Shown: piece by piece, positions 33,877 through 41,693 of the stretch
Layout: each line of letters begins with the position of its first letter
Numbering within the stretch: the first letter of the stretch is position 1
Source of the DNA: Gaiella sp038230035
GTDB taxonomy: Bacteria; Actinomycetota; Thermoleophilia; Gaiellales; Gaiellaceae
Assembly (NCBI GenBank): GCA_038230035.1
Contig: JBBRNX010000006.1
Location: forward strand, 62,001 to 126,000
DNA length: 64,000 nucleotides
Direction of reading: 5' to 3'
Translations under genes and position numbers: made by a program
The notes under the pieces: model-generated
Databases searched by the model: none
The model's input: only the letters and a program-made list of their open reading frames with translations
Told to the model about the DNA's origin: nothing

Positions 33877-35103
33877 TCACCGTCTCGCGAGCCACGGCAC
33901 GAGCGTCTGGAGGAAGCGGCTCTTCGCGAACGGGACGCAGAGCGGATCGACATGCCGCAACGTCGCGTCGCTGGCGATCACCGCCGATCGGCGTGGCGAG
34001 TGGGAACGGCTGAGGAACGTGCGGGCGCCGGCCGAGGTCGTCGGGATGTCGCCCGTCGCAAATGCGTACAACGGCACGTTGACGCCGGCGAGATGCTGCA
34101 GATGACCCGCGAGGCCGAGGAGCCGCGTGATCGGGTCGGGGCGCAGCGACGCGGCCCCGATCAGGTCGATATCCAGCCTCGACGGGTAGTACCAGCTGCT
34201 CAACGTGTGCGGCTCCGCGGAGACAAGACGCGCCGCTTCGCTCAGTCCGCAGTGGGCGACATCGATGCTTGCCGCCTTCGCCGCGAAGGCGAAGAAGTCG
34301 GCGTTCGTCGGCGAGCCAGGCGGCCGGAACTGCGCCGGCACGAGCGGGTTCGCGGCGAGCACCGACGGCGCGTCGGGAGCGCGGAGCGCGTACAGCGCCG
34401 CGATCTGTCCGAGAGCCGCGAAGATCCACGGCGCTCCGATGCCGAGCCGATCCGAGAACGGTGTCGACTGACGCTTGAGCTGCGCGAGTCCGGCACGGGC
34501 CCTCGCAACAGTCGGCGTGCCGAAGGTTCCAAGCTCGCCACCGTCGATGAGGACGACTCCGGCAAGGTCGCGGTAGCCGGCTCGCCCGTCGAAGTCCCAC
34601 GCCGCATACGCGAGCGCGGTCGCCGCACCGATGGAATGACCGCCGAGAATCACCCTCCGACGCCCGCCCGCTCGAGCCGCGACGACTACGCGACGGAGAT
34701 CCGTCAACGCGGTCGGCAGTCCCCAGCCGAGTGCCTCTGGGTGCTCGCCGGCGACGTTGGGATCGAATGTTTGGCCGTCGATCGCCTGCCGCCCGAAGTA
34801 GTAGGCATATGCGCCTACAGGGTCGCCGGCTGTGAAACCCCGCAGGTCGGCGAGCGCGTCGCCCCGTCGATCGGTCGCCCACACTTGGAGGTTCGGGACA
34901 CGTGCAACGAGCGCGGGCGCGATCTCGGAGAAGCTGCCGCCACTGCCGCCGCTTCCCGGCACGAGAACGAGCACGCGAGTGGCCGACGCAGGGCCGTATT
35001 TCGAGACGCCGACCAGCGGCTGCGTCGCCGCGCCACCGCGACCAGCTACGACCGCAGCCGCGGCAACGAGGGCGACGAGAGCGACGATCAGTGCGCGAGG
35101 CAC
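33877..35103 (-). CDS. secreted alpha/beta hydrolase
   Basis: 408 residues with an N-terminal signal helix (MPRALIVALVALVAAAAVVAG). The hydrolase core has VLVLVPGSGGSGGSFSEIAP, VWATDRRGDALAD, and the nucleophile elbow VILGGHSIGAATALAYA (about 150-166). It also has LAGVVLIDGGELG, and a late His in ATLRHVDPLCVPFAKSRFLQ that could complete the triad. The large insertion between strands suggests a bulky lipid-like or polymeric substrate. It is the first gene of the minus-strand operon, 29 bases ahead of the next hydrolase and 38 bases from the divergent aldehyde dehydrogenase. Confidence 0.85.
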   Translation of the reverse strand: MPRALIVALVALVAAAAVVAGRGGAATQPLVGVSKYGPASATRVLVLVPGSGGSGGSFSEIAPALVARVPNLQVWATDRRGDALADLRGFTAGDPVGAYAYYFGRQAIDGQTFDPNVAGEHPEALGWGLPTALTDLRRVVVAARAGGRRRVILGGHSIGAATALAYAAWDFDGRAGYRDLAGVVLIDGGELGTFGTPTVARARAGLAQLKRQSTPFSDRLGIGAPWIFAALGQIAALYALRAPDAPSVLAANPLVPAQFRPPGSPTNADFFAFAAKAASIDVAHCGLSEAARLVSAEPHTLSSWYYPSRLDIDLIGAASLRPDPITRLLGLAGHLQHLAGVNVPLYAFATGDIPTTSAGARTFLSRSHSPRRSAVIASDATLRHVDPLCVPFAKSRFLQTLVPWLARR

Positions 35104-35141
35104 CGCCCGATGGTAGTGAGTCCGTTCTAGACTGGCGAGCG

Positions 35142-36569
35142 ATGGCCGTCACAACCAACAACCGCGGCCTGCTCGTCGACGGGGAATGGGTCGAGACCGG
35201 CGAGTGGGTCGAGGTGCGATCACCGTACGACGGGGCGCTCGTCGGGCGGGTCGCCAAAGGCGGAGCCGCCGAGGCTCGCCGAGCGATCGACGCCGCCGAG
35301 CGCGCGATGCTCGAACCTCTTCCGGCGCACAAGCGTGCCGAAATCCTGGTGCGCGTCGCTGCAGCGCTCGGACGCAGATCCGACGAGGCCGCGCTCCTGA
35401 TCTCGGGCGAAGCCGGCAAGCCTCTCAAGGCGGCACGTGTCGAGGTGGCGCGCGCGATGTCGACGTACACGATGGCCGCAGTCCAGGCACGAACGCTCGC
35501 GGGGCAGATGATCCCGATGGACGCCTCCCAGGCCGGTGAGGGCAAGCTCGCATTCACGATGCGGGTGCCGATCGGTGTCGTCGGCGCGATCTCGCCGTTC
35601 AACTTCCCGCTCAACCTCGTCGCGCACAAGATCGCGCCCGCGCTCGCCGCCGGCTGCGCCGTCGTGCTCAAGCCCGCCTCGCAGACCCCTCTCTCGGCCC
35701 TTCTGCTTGCCGAGCTCGAGACCGAGGCTGAGCTGCCGCCCGGCTGGCTGAACGTCGTCGTCGGCCCTTCGGCGGAGATCGGCGACGTGCTCGTCGAGGA
35801 CGAGCGCGTGAAGCTCATCACCTTCACCGGCTCGGGCGCTGTCGGCTGGAAGCTCCGCGAGCGGGCACCGCGCAAGCGTGTCAATCTGGAGCTCGGGAAT
35901 GCGACGCCGGTGATCGTCGAAGCGGATGCGGATATCGACGCAACGGCGGCAAAGCTGGCCGCAAACGCGTTCTCATTCGCGGGCCAGAGCTGCATCTCGG
36001 TCCAGCGGATCTACGTGCAGGAATCGATCTACGACGAGTTCAAGGCGGCCTTCCTGCCGCGTGTGGAAGCGTTGAACATCGGTGACCCGGGCGACGAGGA
36101 CACCGATGTCGGGCCGCTGATCGCCGCGTCCGAGCGTGATCGCGTCGTCGAGTGGATCGAGCAGGCTCGAGCAGGCGGCGCTTTGATCCTGACGGGCGGC
36201 ATGCTCGACGGCGACCTGCTCGTGCCGACGGTCGTCGAACGGCCCGCGCCGGATGCGCATCTCGCCTGCGACGAAGCGTTCGGACCGGTCTGCACGCTGC
36301 AGTCGTACGACACGCTCGACGAGGCCGTCGCGCTCGCCAATGGGACGCGCTACGGCCTCCAGGCCGGGATCTTCACCAGCTCGATCGCCGGGGCGACCTA
36401 CGCGGCCGGCTGCCTCGAGTTCGGTGGGATCACCGTGAACGAGGCGCCGACGTTCCGTGCCGACCAGATGCCCTACGGTGGCGTCAAGGACTCGGGCAAC
36501 ACCCGCGAGGGCCCGGCCTGGGCGGTCCGCGAGATGACCGAAGAACGCCTCGTCGTCGTCCAGCTCTAG
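35142..36569 (+). CDS. aldehyde dehydrogenase, NAD(P)-dependent
   Basis: 475 residues of the ALDH superfamily. VGAISPFNFPLNLVAHKIAPALAAG is the PFNFP signature with catalytic-site Asn (around 155). ITFTGSGAVGWKL is the nucleotide motif, LELGNATPVIVEADADI carries the general-base Glu (about 255), and SFAGQSCISVQRIYV the catalytic Cys (about 290). The C-terminal region shows YGLQAGIFTS and FRADQMPYGGVKDSGNTREG. The ATG at 35142 matches the family N-terminus. Sequence flavour resembles lactaldehyde or phosphonoacetaldehyde-type enzymes. Divergent from the hydrolase/P450 operon, so it may oxidise an aldehyde produced there. Confidence 0.94.
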   Translation: MAVTTNNRGLLVDGEWVETGEWVEVRSPYDGALVGRVAKGGAAEARRAIDAAERAMLEPLPAHKRAEILVRVAAALGRRSDEAALLISGEAGKPLKAARVEVARAMSTYTMAAVQARTLAGQMIPMDASQAGEGKLAFTMRVPIGVVGAISPFNFPLNLVAHKIAPALAAGCAVVLKPASQTPLSALLLAELETEAELPPGWLNVVVGPSAEIGDVLVEDERVKLITFTGSGAVGWKLRERAPRKRVNLELGNATPVIVEADADIDATAAKLAANAFSFAGQSCISVQRIYVQESIYDEFKAAFLPRVEALNIGDPGDEDTDVGPLIAASERDRVVEWIEQARAGGALILTGGMLDGDLLVPTVVERPAPDAHLACDEAFGPVCTLQSYDTLDEAVALANGTRYGLQAGIFTSSIAGATYAAGCLEFGGITVNEAPTFRADQMPYGGVKDSGNTREGPAWAVREMTEERLVVVQL

Positions 36570-36573
36570 CGCG

Positions 36574-36930
36574 ATGGGCATGTTCTCGAGACGACCCGCG
36601 GCCCCGACTGCGAGCGACCTCCGACGCGAGCGGCACGCGTTCCTCCTGCTTCGCGAGGAACGACTGCGAGACCTCGGCGGGTTGACGCTCGAGATGTACC
36701 GCCACGACCACTTCAACCCCGACGTCGTCGTCGAGCGCTGCTCCGAGCTTGTTGCGATCGAGGTTCGAGTGAGCGAGATCGACGCACTGCTGGCCGGCGC
36801 CCGCGGGATTCGATCGAGGCCCGGAACGATCTGCACGTGCGGTGCGCCGATCCTGATCGGTGCGCGCTACTGCCCTAGCTGCGGCCGCGACCTCGCCGAG
36901 GGAGAAGCGACTCGAGAGCCGGCGGCTTGA
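36574..36930 (+). CDS. zinc-ribbon protein of unknown function
   Basis: 118 residues. A helical N-terminal region (about 15-75: RRERHAFLLLREERLRDLGGLTLEMYRHDHF) is followed by a C-terminal four-Cys zinc ribbon, CTCGAPILIGARYCPSCGRDL, in which CxC and CxxC pairs occur 11 residues apart (about 89-107). It starts 4 bases after the aldehyde dehydrogenase stop and overlaps the next zinc-ribbon gene by 4 bases (ATGA or GTGA type), so it is translated with it. Confidence 0.75.
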   Translation: MGMFSRRPAAPTASDLRRERHAFLLLREERLRDLGGLTLEMYRHDHFNPDVVVERCSELVAIEVRVSEIDALLAGARGIRSRPGTICTCGAPILIGARYCPSCGRDLAEGEATREPAA

Positions 36931-37487
36931 CCGCGGCCGCAGGTAGCTGCCCGCGCTGCAGCGCGACCATCGCGGCGAGTCAGGAGTACTGCGTCGAGTG
37001 CGGGTTCCGTCTGCCGATCGAAGGTCGCCTTGGGCCGAGTCCGCGGCCCGATCGACGCGTCGTCCTGCCGCTTCTGCTGACGCTCGCGGTGGCAGCTGTC
37101 GGCGCGGCCTCGGCAATCCTGCTCACACGGGACGCCCGCTCTGCGCCGACGGTGATCGTCGCGACGGGTGGAAGCGTCGTGATCGGAACCCCGAAGCCGC
37201 CGAACCCCCTCGCCGCGTGGCCGGCCGGCACGGACGCATGGTCGATCGTTCTTGCGTCGATCCCGAAGCGGCAAGGTCACCCGGCGGCGAGAGTGATCGC
37301 CGACGAAGCGACTCAAAGGGGCCTTCCTCGAGTTGGGATCCTCGACTCGGACCGCTACGCAAGTCTCCACCCCGGCTACTGGATCGTGTTCACCGGTGTG
37401 TACGAGACCGAACCGGACGCCAACGGCGCACTTCTGCGTGCTCGAACTGTGGCCAAGACTGCGCGAACGCAACGCGTCAGCCGCTGA
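36927..37487 (+). CDS. zinc-ribbon membrane protein with SPOR-like extracytoplasmic domain
   Basis: 186 residues. N-terminal cytoplasmic zinc ribbon CPRCSATIAASQEYCVECG (about 8-26), one membrane helix (about 46-66, VVLPLLLTLAVAAVGAASAIL), a Pro-rich linker, and a C-terminal segment WSIVLASIPKRQG...GVLDSDRYASLHPGYWIVFTGVY that fits the SPOR/sporulation-related repeat pattern (VxVGxF-like). A peptidoglycan-binding role is possible but unproven. Two-gene unit with the preceding zinc-ribbon protein. Confidence 0.72.
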   Translation: MTAAAGSCPRCSATIAASQEYCVECGFRLPIEGRLGPSPRPDRRVVLPLLLTLAVAAVGAASAILLTRDARSAPTVIVATGGSVVIGTPKPPNPLAAWPAGTDAWSIVLASIPKRQGHPAARVIADEATQRGLPRVGILDSDRYASLHPGYWIVFTGVYETEPDANGALLRARTVAKTARTQRVSR

Positions 37488-37522
37488 GCTGTCTACTATT
37501 GAGACAACGATCGTGCCAAAGT

Positions 37523-37551
37523 TTGTAACACGCGCGAAAAGCGGCTAGACT
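37523..37551 (+). promoter_or_regulatory. predicted promoter of the 37622 gene
   Basis: TTGTAA (37523-37528) and TAGACT (37546-37551) lie 17 bases apart, close to the sigma-70 consensus. Transcription would start near 37558 and give a leader of about 65 bases. That leader contains a small hairpin, GGCCG / CGGCC with a T-rich loop (about 37562-37577). GGGAG at 37606-37610 can serve as the ribosome site. Confidence 0.6.
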
Positions 37552-37621
37552 GCTGTTCCGAGGCCGTTTTTGCGGCCCTTTCCCCGGCTTCTAGCCGACT
37601 TCCTCGGGAGCGCGAAAACGT

Positions 37622-38071
37622 ATGGAAGAGCACGTCGCACACCTCCAGTCCTGCATGTACCAGTACTCGCGCGCGATCTACCGCTCGATCAAGGACTTGA
37701 TCGACCCGTACGCGCCCGAGGGGTCGCAGCTCGAGTACCGCCGGTCGGTGCTCAGCGAATGTGAGCAGACGATGGCGCGCCTCGCCGCCGATCCGCATTA
37801 CTTCGCGCGGCCCGACCGCACACTCTTCCAGGACATCCGCCGCTACTTCCCGATCACCGCGCAGGCGCAGGTCGCCTGGACGGTACGCGAGGGGGTCTCG
37901 GCTGCGGTGACGTTCATCGACGCCCAGATCGAGGCGGGCGCCTTCGACGGCGGCATCGCCCGCTGCCGGGCAACCACCCGCAAGGGCAAGGCCTGCCAGC
38001 GGACGCCGCTGCCGGGCAGGGACTACTGCCCGTCGCACCAGCATCTCGAGCGCACGACCGTCGCGGCGTAA
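37622..38071 (+). CDS. conserved protein with C-terminal Cys/His metal-binding motif
   Basis: 149 residues. The first 110 are a helical domain (MYQYSRAIYRSIKDLIDPYAP..., ITAQAQVAWTVREGVSAAVTFIDAQIE). The tail CRATTRKGKACQRTPLPGRDYCPSHQ is a C-x-A-x-T-x-K-G-x-x-C...Y-C-x-x-H module (about residues 115-140) found in many small bacterial proteins and probably binds zinc. It has its own promoter, and 32 bases separate it from pafBC on the same strand, so the pair may be cotranscribed. Function unknown. Confidence 0.75.
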   Translation: MEEHVAHLQSCMYQYSRAIYRSIKDLIDPYAPEGSQLEYRRSVLSECEQTMARLAADPHYFARPDRTLFQDIRRYFPITAQAQVAWTVREGVSAAVTFIDAQIEAGAFDGGIARCRATTRKGKACQRTPLPGRDYCPSHQHLERTTVAA

Positions 38072-38103
38072 GACAAACGGCGTAGCTGTAGAGTCGGCGG
38101 ACG

Positions 38104-40140
38104 ATGTCGCACGACTCTGACAAGCTGATCCGGCAGCTCTCGCTCGTTGCTTTCTTGATGGCGGAGCGGCGTCCGCTGACCGCTCGCGACGTCAAGTCGA
38201 ACGTCGAGGGTTACTCGGAGATGTCCGACGAGGCGTTCGCGCGCCGCTACTACTCGGACCGAGCGGAGCTGACAGCGCTCGGCATCCCGCTCGCCTCGCA
38301 GCGCGACGAGTTCACCGGCGAGGAACTCTACACGCTGCGCTCGGAGAACTACTTCCTCGACCGGCTCGACCTCGACGACGACGAGCTCGCCGCGCTCCAG
38401 ACTGCGCTGTACTGCCTCGAGGGCCAGTTTGCATATGCGGAGCCGCTGCGTCTCGCGCTGCAGAATCTCGCGCTCGGACGGCCAGGCTTCCAGAACGCGC
38501 CCACGAGCACCGCGGAGCGTGTCCGGGTAAGTGCACCCGACTACTCACCGGAGCTCGCCGGACGGCTGTCGAAGCTGGAGAACGCGATCTCCAAGCAGCG
38601 CACGATCAAGTTCAACTACTGGACACCACAGCGCGACAAGGTGACCGAGCGGACGATGAACCCGTACGCGCTGCGACTCGACGAAGGGGTCTGGTACGTC
38701 GTCGGGCAGGATCTGGTGCGCGCGGCGATTCGCACGTTCCGCGTCTCGCGGCTGCGCAGCGACATCCGGTTTGCGACTCGCAGGGAGCGCGACTTCCGGT
38801 TGCCGGCTGACTTCGACGTCGAGGCGCACCGCGTTCCCAAGCCGTGGCAGATCGGTGATGCCGTCGGCGTTGCCCGGATCGCCGTGCAGGACGACACAGC
38901 CTGGTGGGTGCATCGCACGCTCGCCGACGCCGGCACGCTGACCGACGGCGTCTTCGAGACGGCGTTCTCGCGGGTCGAGCCGCTCGCAGGCTGGATTCTG
39001 CGCCAGAACGGGCGCGCGGTGCCACTCGAACCGGCCGAGCTGCGGGCCGAGGTTGCGAACGGGCTCCGGCGGCTCCGTGCCGCGCACGAAGGCGCGCCTC
39101 CGGTGCTGGCGCGACCGCGCCGCGTCGACCGCGCGCTCGGGATCGTGGAGCGACCCGCGGGGCCGATCGCGCCCGAGCGCTTCGGCGTGCTGCAGGCGCT
39201 TCTCGCCCACCTGCTCACCGCTTGCGGCGACGGCCGAGACGCTCAGCTCGAAGGCGACGACCTTGCCGCTCGCTTCTCGATCCCGCTCGAGGAGCTTCAG
39301 GATCACCTCTCCCTCCTCAACCTCGTCAACTTCGGCGGCGGCTGCTACACCGTGTATGCCGAGTACGACGAGGAGACCGGCCGCGTACGCGTCGACAAGG
39401 AGCTCTACGGCGACGTCTTCCGGAAGCCGCCGAAGCTGACGCCGCTCGAGGCGCGCGCCATCCGGCTGGCAATCGAGTACGTCGGGGCGACAATCGCAGC
39501 GGAAGCTCACACTCCGCTCGAGCGTGTGCGCCGCAAGCTGGAGGAGACCTTCGGTCAGTTCGAGCTCGCACAGACGCCCCAACCGCTCGTGCAGGACGCC
39601 GAGGAGGGGCTCGTCAAGACGCTCGCGAGCGGCGCCGAGCGGCGCAGACTCGTCGAGATCGAATACCTGAAGGAAGGCGACGAGACCCCGAGCGTGCGCA
39701 CCGTCGAGCCCTACTCGTTTGAACGCGAGCTGCCGCACTGGCGCGTCCACACCTGGGATCGCACAGCCGACGGACCGCGTACGTACCGCCTCGACCGGAT
39801 GCGCTCGGCGCGTCTCACCGAGGAGCGCTTCGAGCCGCGGGTGGGCTTCGACCCGAGTTACATGACCGAGCCGCGGATCGCCCGGGTCTGGCACTCCCCC
39901 GCCGTGGCCCGCTGGAAAGTCGAGCGGGGAGCACGGCCGCTCACCGACCACTCCGCGCTGGCCGAGCTGCCGTTCAAGACCGAGGAATGGCTCCTGTCCG
40001 AGGTGCTCGCCGATCGTGGCGAAACGGTCGTTCTCGAGCCTGCTGAGCTCCGGCAGACCGTCGCACGGCGCGCGAAGGAACTGAGCACCGAGCTCGGCGT
40101 CAGTCGCTCACGGAAGGTCGCTGCGGCACCGAGAGCGTGA
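38104..40140 (+). CDS. pafBC: fused WYL-domain DNA-damage regulator PafBC
   Basis: 678-residue fusion of two homologous regulators, each with an N-terminal winged helix, a WYL domain and a WCX extension. The first half carries SLVAFLMAERRPLTARDV, DDDELAALQTALY, WYL-like IKFNYWTPQRDK and GVWYVVGQDL. The second half begins near 350 with ERFGVLQALLAHLLTACGDG, then LTPLEARAIRLAIEYV, VEIEYLKEGDE and LPHWRVHTWDR. In mycobacteria PafB and PafC form a heterodimer that activates RecA-independent SOS-like genes, and here they are one chain. No proteasome genes are visible around it. The stop overlaps the convergent histidine kinase by 41 bases. Confidence 0.9.
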   Translation: MSHDSDKLIRQLSLVAFLMAERRPLTARDVKSNVEGYSEMSDEAFARRYYSDRAELTALGIPLASQRDEFTGEELYTLRSENYFLDRLDLDDDELAALQTALYCLEGQFAYAEPLRLALQNLALGRPGFQNAPTSTAERVRVSAPDYSPELAGRLSKLENAISKQRTIKFNYWTPQRDKVTERTMNPYALRLDEGVWYVVGQDLVRAAIRTFRVSRLRSDIRFATRRERDFRLPADFDVEAHRVPKPWQIGDAVGVARIAVQDDTAWWVHRTLADAGTLTDGVFETAFSRVEPLAGWILRQNGRAVPLEPAELRAEVANGLRRLRAAHEGAPPVLARPRRVDRALGIVERPAGPIAPERFGVLQALLAHLLTACGDGRDAQLEGDDLAARFSIPLEELQDHLSLLNLVNFGGGCYTVYAEYDEETGRVRVDKELYGDVFRKPPKLTPLEARAIRLAIEYVGATIAAEAHTPLERVRRKLEETFGQFELAQTPQPLVQDAEEGLVKTLASGAERRRLVEIEYLKEGDETPSVRTVEPYSFERELPHWRVHTWDRTADGPRTYRLDRMRSARLTEERFEPRVGFDPSYMTEPRIARVWHSPAVARWKVERGARPLTDHSALAELPFKTEEWLLSEVLADRGETVVLEPAELRQTVARRAKELSTELGVSRSRKVAAAPRA

Positions 40141-40687
40141 ACGTCGCCCCGGTGCCCGGGGTCGATTCCACGGTCAGAGTGCCGCCGTGCGCCTCGGTGA
40201 TCGCTCGCGCGAGCCACAAGCCGTAACCGGTCGAGCCGACGCCGCTCGCACCGCGCTCGAAGACGTCCCTGCCGGGATCGATGCCGGGACCGTCGTCTGC
40301 CACCGCGATCGCGAAGCCGTCGTCGAGCCGTGCGCCTGTGACCGTCACCACCGATCCGTGACGAAGTCCATTCGCAACCAGGTTCGCGACGGCCTGGCGG
40401 ATCCTGGTCGGATCGCAGACGACACGCGCAGGTTGGACGACGCACGTCACGCCGGGCTGGACGAGCGAGCTCACTAGTGCGTCGAGCTCGAGCTCCTCCG
40501 GGCGAAGCGACAGCAGATCCGGATCCGAGAGCAACCGCTCGATATCGCGGCCGGCAGCCACTGCCAGCGCGACTGTTCTCGCCAAGTCGGCCGCACTGCC
40601 AACTGCCGCGACGGAGGCCAGCACGCCGAGCGCAGCGACCGGGCTCCGGAGCTCGTGCGCGAGAAGCCGCAGGTGGTCGCCGGTCAC
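40100..40687 (-). CDS. small soluble histidine kinase, no sensor domain
   Basis: 195 residues containing only a HisKA-like helix and ATPase domain: HLRLLAHELRSPVAALG with phosphoacceptor His (about residue 10), RIRQAVANLVANGLRHG (N box), IAVADDGPGIDPG (G1) and GSTGYGLWLARAITEAHGGTL (G2). No membrane helix, PAS or HAMP is present and no regulator is adjacent. The GTG at 40687 overlaps the queG stop as GTGA, which argues for translation with queG. The 41-base convergent overlap with pafBC could give mutual antisense effects. Confidence 0.82.
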   Translation of the reverse strand: MTGDHLRLLAHELRSPVAALGVLASVAAVGSAADLARTVALAVAAGRDIERLLSDPDLLSLRPEELELDALVSSLVQPGVTCVVQPARVVCDPTRIRQAVANLVANGLRHGSVVTVTGARLDDGFAIAVADDGPGIDPGRDVFERGASGVGSTGYGLWLARAITEAHGGTLTVESTPGTGATFTLSVPQRPSVSD

Positions 40688-41684
40688 ACCCGTCGCGCAA
40701 TCTGGCCCAGAGCCCACTCGGCGGCATCGCGAAGAACGTCGTCGTCGGACTCGGCGTACCGCTCGGCAATCTCGCGATCCTCGGGCTCGCCGCTGTTTCC
40801 CAGGGCGACGAGGGCGTTCCGCCGCAGCCAGCGCGGATCGTTCCTCGGCACGTAGAGACGATCGAACTCGGCGACGAGCTCGCTTCCGTCACGCTCGAGC
40901 CAGTCGGCGAGGGAGACGGTCGGCGTCGCTTCGGCAGGAAGCACGACGTCGCGGCGACGTTTCTCGATGCCGCGGTTCCACGGGCACACGTCCTGGCAGA
41001 TGTCACAGCCGTAGACCTGGCTCCCGAGATGCTCGCGGTGCTCGTCAGGGATCAGGGCTGCCGCCTGCGTCCAGTACGAGAGGCACAACCGGGCATCGAG
41101 CACGCCGTCGTCGACGATCGCGTCGGTCGGGCACGCGTCGATGCAGAGCCGGCATGAGCCGCAATCCAGCTCGAGGGGCGGCGTCGACTCGACCTCGACG
41201 TCGGTCACGACCGTGCCGAGAACGACCCACGAGCCGTGCGTGCGCGTGATCACCATCGTGTTCTTGCCGTAGAAGCCGCCCCCGACCGCACGGCGCCGGT
41301 GCGATCGACATGCTGGTTTGCGTCGACCAAGACACGGTACGAGCCCCCGAGCCGCCGTCCGAGGAGGTCGAGCTTCTCCCGTAGCTCCGCGTAGTGGTCG
41401 CGCCAGGTGTACCTCGGCAGGCGCCCTTCCCCGGCCGCGGGCTCGGGGCCAGGCACGTAGTAGCAGAGCGCAGCCGAGATCACGGTGCGCGCTCCCTCGA
41501 GCAAGAGCTCGGGATGGCAGGAGATCTCGGGCTTGGCCATGGTGAAGCGCATGTCGGCGAAGTAGCCGTCGGCGGCTCGCGCGTGGATGTGGCTCTCGGT
41601 GTCGGCGTAGGGCTCGGCCCGGGCAGCGCCGACGACGTCGAGCCCGAGTTCCTCGGCCAACCGTTCCAGCTCTGCCGCTCGCAT
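40684..41684 (-). pseudogene. queG: epoxyqueuosine reductase QueG, interrupted by a frameshift
   Basis: Cobalamin- and Fe-S-dependent enzyme that reduces epoxyqueuosine to queuosine in tRNA. From ATG 41684 the frame encodes the N-terminal domain (MRAAELERLAEELGLDVVGAA...YRVLVDANQHVDRTGAVRSG). Near 41280, at a run of five G on the minus strand, homology moves to another frame: GGGFYGKNTMVITRTHGSWVVLGTVVTD. The two 4Fe-4S motifs CGSCRLCIDACPTDAI and CDICQDVCPWN follow, then HEAT-like repeats. One added base restores a protein of about 333 residues with VG-FYGKNT as in normal QueG. It is either a real frameshift or a homopolymer sequencing error. Confidence 0.85.
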
Positions 41685-41693
41685 GCGAGGATG

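Noticed and set aside
33101..35995. 964-codon minus-strand open frame
   Set aside because: Only the final 248 codons (alpha/beta hydrolase) are real; upstream it is the antiphase of the secreted hydrolase and antisense of the aldehyde dehydrogenase.
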